This document shows, piece after piece, positions 56,256-64,000 of a stretch of DNA of 64,000 nt. The notes under the pieces were generated by a model, which saw nothing but the letters and a program-made list of their open reading frames with translations, did not search any database and was not told the DNA's origin. Source of the DNA: Sphaerospermopsis torques-reginae ITEP-024 (GTDB lineage Bacteria; Cyanobacteriota; Cyanobacteriia; Cyanobacteriales; Nostocaceae). The position numbers and the translations under genes were made by a program. Location: contig NZ_CP080598.1 in NCBI RefSeq assembly GCF_019598945.1, positions 4,588,001 through 4,652,000 of the forward strand, written 5' to 3'. Within the stretch, counting starts at the first letter, position 1, and each line of letters opens with the position of its first letter.

Positions 56256-56284
56256 GTAGGGGTTTAGCAATGCTAAACTCCTAC
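56256..56284. repeat. GTAGGGG palindrome between the two channel genes
   Basis: The arms are GTAGGGGTTTAGC and GCTAAACTCCTAC. It lies in the 94-bp gap between the ZorA- and ZorB-like genes and could form an mRNA hairpin that changes their relative expression, which is inference. Confidence 0.75.
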
Positions 56285-56304
56285 ACATCATACATGATCA
56301 TATT

Positions 56305-57753
56305 TTAATTTTGTGATTGTTGAAATTGTTGGAAGTTGGTTAATAATACAGATAGGTTACTATTGATTTGTTGCAACATTTGGGAATTTTGATTGAGTTG
56401 GTTTGCAGTAGTTTGTAATTGATTAACTTGATTTCCTAACATGGCTGCTAATTGGGGTATATTATTATTAGATGATTGGGTTGCATTGTTGATTAATCCT
56501 GCTAATTGTTGGAGGTTTGTATTATATTCTCTTACTTGTAAACTATGTTGGTTGAAAGATGTGACAATTTGGTTAACATGATTATTAAATGTTTCGGTAG
56601 AGGTAGAAATACTGTTAACATTTTGCAAGAGACGATCTGTAACGGTAGTGAGATTTTGTTGATTATTTTGTATGAGGTTTTTGACATCGTTAGAATTACT
56701 AATTAATGTGTTACTGAGACTTTTCATATTATCTTTATTAGTTTGAGATAATTTTTGGATTTCTTGGGAGTTATTGATTAAGCTATCACTGAGATTTTCT
56801 AAACTATCTCCATATTTTTCTAGGGAAGATATAGATTTTTCAAATGATTTTGATGATGTGAGTAAGGATGAGGAAATATCGGAAAATTTTGTGCTTAATG
56901 TGGCTATTTTGTTAGTCGCATTACTTAAAACATTTGCTCCCGTTTGCATGGTTTGGGAAGATTGATTAACAATAGTTTGAAAGTTGTTTGCTGAGGTATT
57001 AATTTTATCTGTAGCTTCTGTGATAGCAGTTGCAAATTTTTTGGTGTTTTGATCTAAACCTGAAAGGAAACTTTTTAAGCTATTAGAGTAGTTATCAATA
57101 GATGTAATTAACTGCTCTATTTTACTGGTATTTTGACTATTTAGCAAAAATTCATTATCAATGTAATGTTCTAGGGAGATGATTAAATTTTCTTTTTCTA
57201 TTTCTAATTCTGATACGGGGTAAAATTTAACTAAAAAAATACTACAAGCTAATGCAAATAAACTACTACCAAAAGCTACACCCATTGAGTTAACAATATT
57301 TGGTAAAATTGTTTGTATGTCTACTTCACCTCCCAGATTACCGCTAATTAATAACAAATTTAAAGTAATTCCCAAAAAAGTACCAAATAATCCAATTGAT
57401 AAGAGGAAATTTGGCAAAGATTGATAATAACGTTTATTTTTTTCCCAGTCTTTTAAGTGAGCATTTGTCACACTGTCTATTAAAGCTGCTTTATTAATTT
57501 GTTCATATTTTGTTGGATGACGATTATAAACATCTATAATTGCATTTGCAATCTCTTGTTTTAAAGATGGTTGAAATTGATTTTGTAATTTTTTTCTGAT
57601 GTCATAACCATCCCATGTCAAATAAATAGTTAATACTGCAAATCCCAAAACAACGAAATATGAAAAATATTGTCTACTGGATGGGATGAAAGCATAAATG
57701 AGAATAAATACCACGCCTAAACTTAATATAGCATTGCGAATTTTATTGTTCAT
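56305..57753 (-). CDS. ZorA/MotA-like proton channel with long coiled-coil tail
   Basis: The 482-residue protein has two membrane segments near the start (residues ~9-46). A soluble loop follows, then two more at ~115-137 (SIGLFGTFLGITLNLL) and ~150-178 (NSMGVAFGSSLFALACSIFL), the MotA/TolQ/ExbB channel pair. Residues ~200-482 form a long Ser/Asn/Gln-rich helical tail with heptads, as in ZorA of Zorya anti-phage systems, where the tail reaches into the cytoplasm. With the OmpA-type partner it should form a pentamer-dimer rotary or tension device. No ZorC, ZorD or ZorE is seen beside it. Confidence 0.78.
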   Translation of the reverse strand: MNNKIRNAILSLGVVFILIYAFIPSSRQYFSYFVVLGFAVLTIYLTWDGYDIRKKLQNQFQPSLKQEIANAIIDVYNRHPTKYEQINKAALIDSVTNAHLKDWEKNKRYYQSLPNFLLSIGLFGTFLGITLNLLLISGNLGGEVDIQTILPNIVNSMGVAFGSSLFALACSIFLVKFYPVSELEIEKENLIISLEHYIDNEFLLNSQNTSKIEQLITSIDNYSNSLKSFLSGLDQNTKKFATAITEATDKINTSANNFQTIVNQSSQTMQTGANVLSNATNKIATLSTKFSDISSSLLTSSKSFEKSISSLEKYGDSLENLSDSLINNSQEIQKLSQTNKDNMKSLSNTLISNSNDVKNLIQNNQQNLTTVTDRLLQNVNSISTSTETFNNHVNQIVTSFNQHSLQVREYNTNLQQLAGLINNATQSSNNNIPQLAAMLGNQVNQLQTTANQLNQNSQMLQQINSNLSVLLTNFQQFQQSQN

Positions 57754-58101
57754 AATTTTCCGGTTTGATTAATTTGATTTTGACTTTTTGAAAAATTCCC
57801 CGTCAGATCCCCAAATTTTTTATTTAATCGTGACAAGAAATTATGGTTTATTAACAGCAGTCGGGGATCTGAATGTTATATGGAAAAACCAAATCCCCGA
57901 CTTCTGATATCAGTCTATGGTTTATTGACATCGTGAAGGAAGAAGTCGGGGATCTTACCCCGTAAAAATACTTAATAAATCAACGAAGGTAAATTTCACC
58001 AATCATACCATAATTGGTATAGTATAGATCAAGTAAAATTTATTAATCTTTGCTCATGCTGAAGATGAAGAAGGGGATCATCTCTGTGATGGTGGTGCTA
58101 T
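57754..58101. other. Divergent promoter region with CGGGGATCT palindromic repeats
   Basis: Two units of TATGGTTTATT(A/G)AC followed by GTCGGGGATCT (57841 and 57916) and facing AATCCCCGACTTCTG can form hairpins. They lie between the ZorA-like gene and the divergent kinase, so both promoters must be here. Confidence 0.5.
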
Positions 58102-59106
58102 ATGAATAACATCGGTGGAAAATATCAACTGCTCAAAATTTTAGGAAGTGGTAATTTTGGTACAACTTATTTAGCAGTGGATCAGTATGGAAAAAACTAC
58201 GCGGTTAAACAATTGACATTTTCTAGTAATGATCCAGATAAAATAGCGATCGCTCAACGCAAGTTTAATGACGAGAAAGAAATTTTACAAAAGTTGCAAG
58301 CTCATCAACAAATTCCTGATTTTGTAGATTATATCGCAGAAAACCAACAATATTACTTAGTACAACAATATATTCATGGTGAAACATTAAGGGAAAAACT
58401 CAATAAATCTCAAACTTTTAGTATTGAAAAATCTCAAAAAATTCTCATAGATATCTTAAAAATACTCGATTATATTCACAAACAAGGTATTATCCATCGT
58501 GATATTAAACCTGATAATATTATGATAGATCATAATGACAAGTTATTTTTAATAGATTTTGGTGCAGTCAAAGCAGAAAATCCCAATGGTACAAAATTAC
58601 AAACACCAGGTACTAATATATTTTCCCGTGGATATGCACCCATAGAACAAATGAGAGGTTATCCAGAAAAAAATAGTGATATTTATGCACTGGGAATGAC
58701 AATAATTGAATTAATTACCGGATTAAAACCTGAAAAATTAACTGATACTTGGTATAGGGATATTCATATTACCGATGATTTCCAAGATATTTTATGTAAA
58801 ATGATTGATGAATATCAAGATACCAGATATCAATCAGCGCAGGAAATAATTCAAGACTTACAAAAACCCCCATCTGTACAGAAAACAATACCTTTATCAA
58901 ATCTAAACACAAATGGAACAACAAATGGAAAAATAAATAATTCATCCGTGAGTATTTCTAGTCGTTCAGGAACAGATATGATTTTATTTGGGGTGATGTT
59001 CACATTAATTTCTATCCTGATTTTTCATACTGCAATGTTACCAGGTATGAAAAAACAAAATGAGCAAATTCCTGAAACTACGGTAAAAATTATCAAATTA
59101 GAATAG
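58102..59106 (+). CDS. Membrane-anchored serine/threonine protein kinase
   Basis: The kinase domain is complete: GSGNFGTT (~15-22), Lys36 (YAVKQL), HRDIKPDN (Asp134), LIDFGAVK and APIEQMRG. A short linker leads to one membrane segment near residues 294-314 and a short outside tail. It phosphorylates unknown targets at the inner membrane. It is divergent from the ZorAB-like pair with a shared promoter region of 350 bp, which suggests but does not prove a functional link. GGTGG precedes the ATG. Confidence 0.88.
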   Translation: MNNIGGKYQLLKILGSGNFGTTYLAVDQYGKNYAVKQLTFSSNDPDKIAIAQRKFNDEKEILQKLQAHQQIPDFVDYIAENQQYYLVQQYIHGETLREKLNKSQTFSIEKSQKILIDILKILDYIHKQGIIHRDIKPDNIMIDHNDKLFLIDFGAVKAENPNGTKLQTPGTNIFSRGYAPIEQMRGYPEKNSDIYALGMTIIELITGLKPEKLTDTWYRDIHITDDFQDILCKMIDEYQDTRYQSAQEIIQDLQKPPSVQKTIPLSNLNTNGTTNGKINNSSVSISSRSGTDMILFGVMFTLISILIFHTAMLPGMKKQNEQIPETTVKIIKLE

Positions 59107-59167
59107 AAATTTCATAGATCCCTGACTTCTTAAAGAACTCGGGGATCTGGGGATATATAACTACTAA

Positions 59168-59887
59168 TTAAATATCATCTGGGTTAACTCCTAATTCTCG
59201 TAATTTCTGCGCTAATTTTTCAGCTTTTAATCTTTCCTGATCTGCACGTTGTTTTTCTAGTTGTGCAAATTCTTCAGGAGTTAGCAACCTTTCACTTTGT
59301 TGATTATACCAATATAACCATTCTCGATTTCTCCCTAAATAAGTACCTCTTTCCCTTCCTAAAGCTAAACCAATTTCTGGCATCCATAACCGCCCATCAG
59401 GTTGTAAAATATATTGATGATTTTCTAATTTATAAATCTCCAAAGGTTGACGTTTACGTCGGTATTGACGATTAGGAACATAAATTGCATAATATAAAAT
59501 TCCTAACTTTGCATAGTCAATTTTCTTTCTTTCATATTCGCCCCCGTAGGTTTTAGACACAACTTCTAAAGCAAAAATAGGGGGAATATTATCTTCTTCC
59601 CACAGTACATAACTTAACCTTCCTTCCTCACCAATAAAACGTTCTACACCCAAACTCAAAAAACCATCAGGAACTAAAGGTGGTTTACTTGGTGCATAAT
59701 AAATTCCCATATCTACACCAAAAAACCAATCATTTCTATTTGGCCAAACTAAAGCTAAAATAGCTTCTAATAAATTAGGGATGAGGTTTTGTAATTCGTT
59801 ATCCACTGGAGTATCATCAGAGTCAGGAAGTTCCGCAGAAGATGGAAGACATTGACGCAAATCGTAATTTAACATAATCGTCTTCAC
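59168..59887 (-). CDS. Uma2-family (DUF820) putative endonuclease
   Basis: The 239-residue protein matches the Uma2 family common in cyanobacteria: PDGFLSLGVERF, then the PD-(D/E)XK-like core PPIFALEVVSKTYGGEYERKKIDYAKLGILYYAIYVP. Residues ~195-239 are a coiled-coil tail (EEFAQLEKQRADQERLKAEKLAQ) ending LRELGVNPDDI. These genes occur in many copies in cyanobacteria; activity and role are not established. It converges with the kinase gene; a GATCCC hairpin lies between them. Confidence 0.85.
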   Translation of the reverse strand: MKTIMLNYDLRQCLPSSAELPDSDDTPVDNELQNLIPNLLEAILALVWPNRNDWFFGVDMGIYYAPSKPPLVPDGFLSLGVERFIGEEGRLSYVLWEEDNIPPIFALEVVSKTYGGEYERKKIDYAKLGILYYAIYVPNRQYRRKRQPLEIYKLENHQYILQPDGRLWMPEIGLALGRERGTYLGRNREWLYWYNQQSERLLTPEEFAQLEKQRADQERLKAEKLAQKLRELGVNPDDI

Positions 59888-60032
59888 TATAACTAAACTA
59901 TGTTGATTTTAACATAGATCAAATAAAAAGAAAAAATAAAAATAAAAAGATAACAAAACAAATTTATGTAAATGTAGAGTATTTATGTTATAATCATCAA
60001 CAATAACAATTAATAACAGTGAGATTTTAATA

Positions 60033-60299
60033 ATGACTTCTCTTGACAATATCAATTTACCCGATGAATTATATCAACAAATAGTAAAACTAGCTAAGGC
60101 TGAACATAACTCTATAGAATCTCAAATTGTACTACTTTTACAAACAGCATTAGAAATAGAACAACAGCAAATAGAATCAGGAAGACGTACTAAAATTTTG
60201 AAACTATTAGAAGAAACCCAAAATATTCGTCGTTCAAATCCAGCAGATTTTAAGTTGCGAGATAGTACAGAAATGATTAGAGAAGATAGAGATAGATGA
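60033..60299 (+). CDS. VapB/FitA-like antitoxin
   Basis: The 88-residue protein has an N-terminal ribbon-helix-helix-like part (INLPDELYQQIVKLAKAEHNSIESQIVLLL) and a charged C-terminal arm that would wrap the toxin (KILKLLEETQNIRRSNP, DSTEMIREDRDR). Its TGA overlaps the ATG of a downstream frame (ATGA), the usual layout of antitoxin-PIN toxin operons. The toxin is truncated, so this is now an orphan antitoxin. Confidence 0.72.
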   Translation: MTSLDNINLPDELYQQIVKLAKAEHNSIESQIVLLLQTALEIEQQQIESGRRTKILKLLEETQNIRRSNPADFKLRDSTEMIREDRDR

Positions 60300-60400
60300 C
60301 GAATACTTTCAAATCTGTACTAGATATCAGTGTGTGCATCAACCTATGTTCTGATCAATATTGTACTGACAGTAACTTACACAAATTCACATTTTTTTGA
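60296..60400 (+). pseudogene. Truncated PIN-domain (VapC) toxin
   Basis: It starts ATG at 60296, overlapping the antitoxin by 4 bp. The first ~17 residues (MTNTFKSVLDISVCIN) match the PIN-domain start VLDASV with its first catalytic Asp. The frame then loses similarity and stops after 34 residues. The remaining ~100 residues of a PIN toxin are absent. Confidence 0.65.
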
Positions 60401-60520
60401 TAAAAACCGTAAATTTATAGTTAAAAATACTGAAAAACCCATATCCGTATAATCTCACTGTTCACAAGCTATAGATAGTGTTAGCGTAACAGTATTAACT
60501 ATCTTATACAGGCAAAACAA

Positions 60521-62695
60521 ATGACTGTAGGCATAGAAGAACAGGGTAGCAAATTTATCACCACCGAAGCTATAAAAAATCAAGACGGAGAGCAGAAAGT
60601 ATGGGATGCTGTACGGGGTGCATTTGCAGATAGAAACTGCATTGGATATTGGCGGTATCCTATTTTTTTCAAAGTAGGAGAAACCAGAAAAGAACCGGAT
60701 ATATTAATAGTTGATCGAGAATTTGGAGTATTAGTAATTACTGTTCAATCTCTAAATATTGACCAGATTACTAATATTAACAGGCAAACTTGGCAATTGC
60801 AAAAGAGTGATTTCACAGAAATCAATCCCTATCAAATTGTAGAACATCAACTGCGAGCAATCATATCCTATAGTGATAGAGAAGCTGCACTTTGGAGAAA
60901 AATTAACGGTAGAGCGATCATTGCCTTACCTCATATTACATCACAACAATGGCAAGAAAAAGGTTTTCATGAATTACCCGATATTCCGCCAATTATTTTT
61001 CAAGATCAATTAGGTAAAGCTGGTTTAATAGAACGCATTAACCAAGCTAATATTATCATTCCCGGTGAAAATATCGAAGATAAAGATTGGGAATTATTAC
61101 TTTCAGTAGTTGGGGGTACTCCCGTATTGCGTAAACCTCCCCGTGAGCGAGTTGCAACTACAGGAAAAACCCGTTCTGCTGTTATTGACAGTTTACGAGA
61201 AAAACTCTATGAAATAGATTTACAACAGGAACATATCGGTAAAGAAATTCCACCCGGTTCCCAACGTATTCGCGGTATTGCAGGTTCAGGAAAAACAGTT
61301 TTACTCTGTCAAAAAGCCGCAAGTATGCACCTAAAACATCCAGATTGGAATATTGCCTTAGTATTTTTTACCCGTTCCTTATATGATTTAATGATTGGTT
61401 TATTGGATCAATGGATACGGCGTTTTAGTTGTGGAGAAATGCACTATGATCCCAAAACAAATTTAAAATTACAGGTACTTCATGCTTGGGGTGCAAAAGA
61501 ACAACCAGGTTTATATAGTACCATTTGCGAATATCACGGAAAAAGACCAGGAACAGTCCAGAATACTAAGGAAAGACAACCAAACCGGGGTTTAATAGAT
61601 TTAAGTAAACGGCTTTTGGAAGAAATTAAAATTGAACCCATGTTTGATGCAATTTTGATAGATGAAGGTCAAGATTTAGTAGCAGATGATGATTTAAAGT
61701 ATGAAGATAAACAGGCAATTTATTGGTTAGCTTATCAAGCATTAAAACCAGTCAGTGAAGATAAACCAGAGGAAAAAAGATTAATTTGGGCTTATGATGA
61801 AGCGCAAAGTTTGGATAGTTTAGTAGTTCCTAAAGCTAAAGAAGTTTTTGGGGAAAAATTAAGTAATTTATTGAATAAACAACCTCTATATTCTGGAGGT
61901 ATTAAACGTTCAGAAGTAATGCGTCGTTGTTATCGCACACCCGGACAAATTCTTACTGCTGCTCATGCAATGGGTATGGGTTTATTACGTCCTGAAGGAA
62001 TGTTAACGGGAATTACAAATAAAGAAGATTGGCATAGAATTGGTTATGAAGTAAAAGGAGATTTTCGCCGAGTTGGTAAACCAATTACTATTACTAGAAA
62101 ACCCGAATTTTCACCTAACCCTATTCCCGAACTGTGGGGAGAACCGGTGTTAGAATTTGAAACTTTTGCTTCCCGTGAAGCGGAAATGACAGCTTTATCA
62201 GAAAAAATCATGCACAATATTGTCCATGATGGACTTAACCCCAGTCGGGATATTTTGGTTTTAGTTTTAGGTTCAACTTATGAAGCGATAGAGTTAGAAA
62301 CATCGGTTGCAAGTTTCTTAATGGAACAGGACATTGATGTTTATATTCCCACTGCTTTAAAATTAAATGATTTAGTTCCCCAATATCCCAATAATGATCC
62401 TGATAAATTTTGGTGTGATGGTGGGGTGACGGTTTCTCGTATTACTCGCGCAAAAGGCCATGAAGCAGATATGGTTTATGTGGTGGGTTTTGATCACGTT
62501 GCACGGAATGAAAGTGATGTCAGTTTTCGTAACCAGTTGTTTGTTGCGTTAACGAGGGCGCGGGGTTGGGCAAATTTAAGTGGTGTTGGTAATTATCCCA
62601 TGTATGATGAGATGCGGAAAGTAATTGCTAGTGGTGAGAGTTTTACCTTTGCTTACAAGCGTCCGCCTAAGCGGGATATTGGGGATGGAGATTAA
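60521..62695 (+). CDS. NERD-like/UvrD-type helicase-like protein with degenerate nuclease motif
   Basis: Residues ~20-130 resemble a NERD nuclease-related domain (VRKEPD-type motif EPDILIVDREFGVLVI). A superfamily-1 helicase core follows with Walker A GIAGSGKT (~251), Walker B ILIDEGQD (~376), and late motifs VTVSRITRAKGHEADMVYVVG and FVALTRARGW. The nuclease catalytic pair usually written ExK is TxQ here (Thr74, Gln76), so cutting is probably lost while ATPase/helicase activity may remain. NERD helicases are thought to act on DNA or RNA; the role is unknown. The ATG at 60521 fits the conserved start. Confidence 0.8.
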   Translation: MTVGIEEQGSKFITTEAIKNQDGEQKVWDAVRGAFADRNCIGYWRYPIFFKVGETRKEPDILIVDREFGVLVITVQSLNIDQITNINRQTWQLQKSDFTEINPYQIVEHQLRAIISYSDREAALWRKINGRAIIALPHITSQQWQEKGFHELPDIPPIIFQDQLGKAGLIERINQANIIIPGENIEDKDWELLLSVVGGTPVLRKPPRERVATTGKTRSAVIDSLREKLYEIDLQQEHIGKEIPPGSQRIRGIAGSGKTVLLCQKAASMHLKHPDWNIALVFFTRSLYDLMIGLLDQWIRRFSCGEMHYDPKTNLKLQVLHAWGAKEQPGLYSTICEYHGKRPGTVQNTKERQPNRGLIDLSKRLLEEIKIEPMFDAILIDEGQDLVADDDLKYEDKQAIYWLAYQALKPVSEDKPEEKRLIWAYDEAQSLDSLVVPKAKEVFGEKLSNLLNKQPLYSGGIKRSEVMRRCYRTPGQILTAAHAMGMGLLRPEGMLTGITNKEDWHRIGYEVKGDFRRVGKPITITRKPEFSPNPIPELWGEPVLEFETFASREAEMTALSEKIMHNIVHDGLNPSRDILVLVLGSTYEAIELETSVASFLMEQDIDVYIPTALKLNDLVPQYPNNDPDKFWCDGGVTVSRITRAKGHEADMVYVVGFDHVARNESDVSFRNQLFVALTRARGWANLSGVGNYPMYDEMRKVIASGESFTFAYKRPPKRDIGDGD

Positions 62696-62840
62696 TATTT
62701 TATTAGTCAGGGGATAGAGGACAGGGAATACATTTTGACAGGGAATTAATTCCCTGTCTAAAAGCTAAAGTCGGTTAAAACCGACTATTTTTATTTTATT
62801 TCTCTGTGTTCTCTGCGCCTCTGCGGTTTGTTTTTCTTGC

Positions 62841-62942
62841 TTTCATACTCTGTATGGGAATGAAATTTAAAAGTTTCTACCTTTTGTTTAGGGGGAGTCA
62901 GAGACCCCTGATAGCATTCCCAGTCTGGAGACTAGGAACGAG
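62841..62942. repeat. Multi-hairpin structured repeat, copy B (inverted)
   Basis: The reverse complement of this segment lines up with 28835-28938 hairpin by hairpin. It includes TTCCTAGTCT-CC-AGACTGGGAA, GGGGTC-TCT-GACTCCCC, AAAAG/CTTTT and TTCCCATAC-AGA-GTATG. The last stem has decayed at its outer end. The rest of 62696-62991 holds GACAGGGAAT and CTCTGCGCCTCTGCGG repeats. Confidence 0.75.
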
Positions 62943-62991
62943 GTAATTCAAGTTAATATTTTCATGAACTACTAAATAGTTAAACTGTCCT

Positions 62992-63570
62992 TTATTGTTG
63001 TAGAGGAGTAAAATTTACATCTTCATAAATTGCTGTCATTTTTCCTGTAAAATTGATAGTTTGTAATTGAAATGATGTTTCTTCTCCTACATAAGATTGT
63101 AAAATCCAAAGTCCTTCTTCATTGCGTCTAAAACATTCTATTCTAGGTTTTTTCGTATTAATTAAAACGTATTCTTGTAAAGTTTCCAATATTTGATAAT
63201 CTGCAAATTTATCACCTCTATCACATCCTTCCGTAGAATTAGATAAAACTTCAATTATTAAACAAGGAAATCTTTTATAACCTGGAGTTTCTTGATCTCG
63301 TGCATCACAAGTTACCATGACATCAGGATAGTAAAATCTGTTTAAAGATTCTATTCTCGCTTTCATATCCGCAATATATACCCGACAACCAGAACCCCGA
63401 ACATGATTACGCAGTAAGGAGAATATATTCCCCGCTATAGTAACATGAGGATCAGATGCGCCCGCCATTGCATAAATATATCCATCAATATATTCATGTT
63501 TAACTGCGCTGTTTTCTTCCATTGCTAAATATTCTGCTGGTGTGATGTAAAAATCAGGAGAAGCAATCAT
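62992..63570 (-). CDS. Uma2-family (DUF820) putative endonuclease
   Basis: The 192-residue protein starts with the typical ITPAEYLAMEENSAVKHEYIDGYIYAMAGAS block and has VYIADMKARI, YYPDVMVTCD and the core PCLIIEVLSNSTEGCDRGDKFADYQ, with the Asp and ExL/K-like residues of this family. It lacks the coiled-coil tail of the other Uma2 protein at 59168 and is a different subfamily. Function not established. Confidence 0.87.
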   Translation of the reverse strand: MIASPDFYITPAEYLAMEENSAVKHEYIDGYIYAMAGASDPHVTIAGNIFSLLRNHVRGSGCRVYIADMKARIESLNRFYYPDVMVTCDARDQETPGYKRFPCLIIEVLSNSTEGCDRGDKFADYQILETLQEYVLINTKKPRIECFRRNEEGLWILQSYVGEETSFQLQTINFTGKMTAIYEDVNFTPLQQ

Positions 63571-64000
63571 ATTTTATATCCTCAATATTTTGCGGTTTAT
63601 GGTTGTTAATGAGAGTTTTATCCTTTATGTACTATAGAAATTTTACCGTGATCGCAGAATTAACTATGATATTTTTAGACTTTTTTGGGTTACATTACTT
63701 TACACAGGTAATAATAAGGTTGTAGTGAGTAAAAATTTGTGCAAACTCGGATAGTTCCACTGACAGTCAAAAAAGCAATAATACGATTTGCGATTGCACA
63801 TACTGGAATCATTATTACTGTATAGTAACCCAAGTTGCTAGTTATGGGGAAGAGCGATCGCTAAGGCTGTACTTTGTGAAGGCAGTGGGTGAATAAAGTA
63901 ATAAAATCCCCTCCAGGAAGAAAAACTGGAGACTAGGAACGAGAGAAACCTATTGCAGCAAGACAACGCGATCGCCAAATTTATTTGCTAGTTTTTGATC
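63571..64000. other. Right edge, no gene identified
   Basis: It contains two GCGATCGC-type sites (63855, 63969) and a half copy of the structured repeat near 63915-63941 (CTGGAGACTAGGAACGAG). No open frame with coding character is visible up to the window end, although a gene could begin beyond it. Confidence 0.4.

Noticed and set aside
55479-57753. Flagellar motor MotAB or Tol-Pal genes
   Set aside because: No flagellar, tolA, tolB or pal gene is near, and the channel protein has a long helical tail not found in TolQ/ExbB.
55479-62695. Complete type I or II Zorya system
   Set aside because: No ZorC-, ZorD- (SNF2 helicase) or ZorE- (HNH) type protein is seen; the helicase at 60521 is of UvrD/NERD type and 3 kb away on another transcript.

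Overview
The window looks like a piece of a filamentous, probably heterocyst-forming cyanobacterium (Nostocales; Anabaena/Dolichospermum/Nostoc type). The reasons are genes for photosynthetic electron carriers (cytochrome c6, plastocyanin, PSII cytochrome c550), an Omp85 outer-membrane protein, kinases with GUN4-like tails, frequent GCGATCGC (HIP1) sites, an AT-rich base composition, and many heptanucleotide tandem repeats (STRRs) and intergenic palindromes typical of this group. The genus is inference; no rRNA is present. Two tRNA genes (Gln-TTG, Glu-TTC) are seen.

Layout. 0-7.6 kb: edge-truncated 4Fe-4S membrane protein, a Calx-beta/RTX-repeat surface protein that has lost its 5' end, a short NB-ARC protein, then a repeat-rich gap. 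7.6-13.7 kb: Wzz/tyrosine autokinase, SpoIID-like protein, two conserved cyanobacterial proteins, tRNA-Gln. 14.2-21 kb: PrlF-YhaV toxin-antitoxin, kinase-GUN4 fusion, Omp85 protein, LpxB-related protein. 21.2-26.8 kb: a cluster of four two-component regulators. 27.5-35 kb: AAA ATPase, aromatic amino-acid permease, a run of stress genes (GlsB-like, YflT/ChaB-like, Dps, low-temperature-induced-type protein) and a polysaccharide deacetylase lipoprotein. 36-38.6 kb: a histidine-kinase gene broken by two separate insertions, a 202-bp MITE and an IS200/IS605-type element with an intact tnpB; its downstream SRPBCC partner survives. 39-43.5 kb: tRNA-Glu, a cation/proton antiporter, a deleted second copy of the tnpB element, and a TonB-like protein. 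43.7-49 kb: petJ, petE, psbV and a sugar ABC transporter. 49.4-54.6 kb: MFS transporter, accD, pilD, leuB. 54.7-63.6 kb: an accessory region with a DUF29-type gene, a ZorA/ZorB-like proton-channel pair, a kinase on the opposite strand, two Uma2 genes, a VapB-like antitoxin with a truncated toxin, and a NERD-like helicase with a degenerate nuclease motif.

Most notable: (1) the ZorAB-like pair with a divergent kinase and no recognised ZorC/D/E, a candidate undescribed variant of a MotAB-type defence system; (2) the histidine kinase whose frame is restored on paper by removing the MITE plus one target duplication, and again by removing the tnpB element; (3) a candidate omega-RNA segment conserved between the full and deleted tnpB elements; (4) a multi-hairpin repeat whose two copies differ by paired changes; (5) short repeats that have entered coding sequence, including a perfect 28-bp palindrome in frame in the MFS transporter and CAGGTGA arrays that supply the stop codon of three genes.
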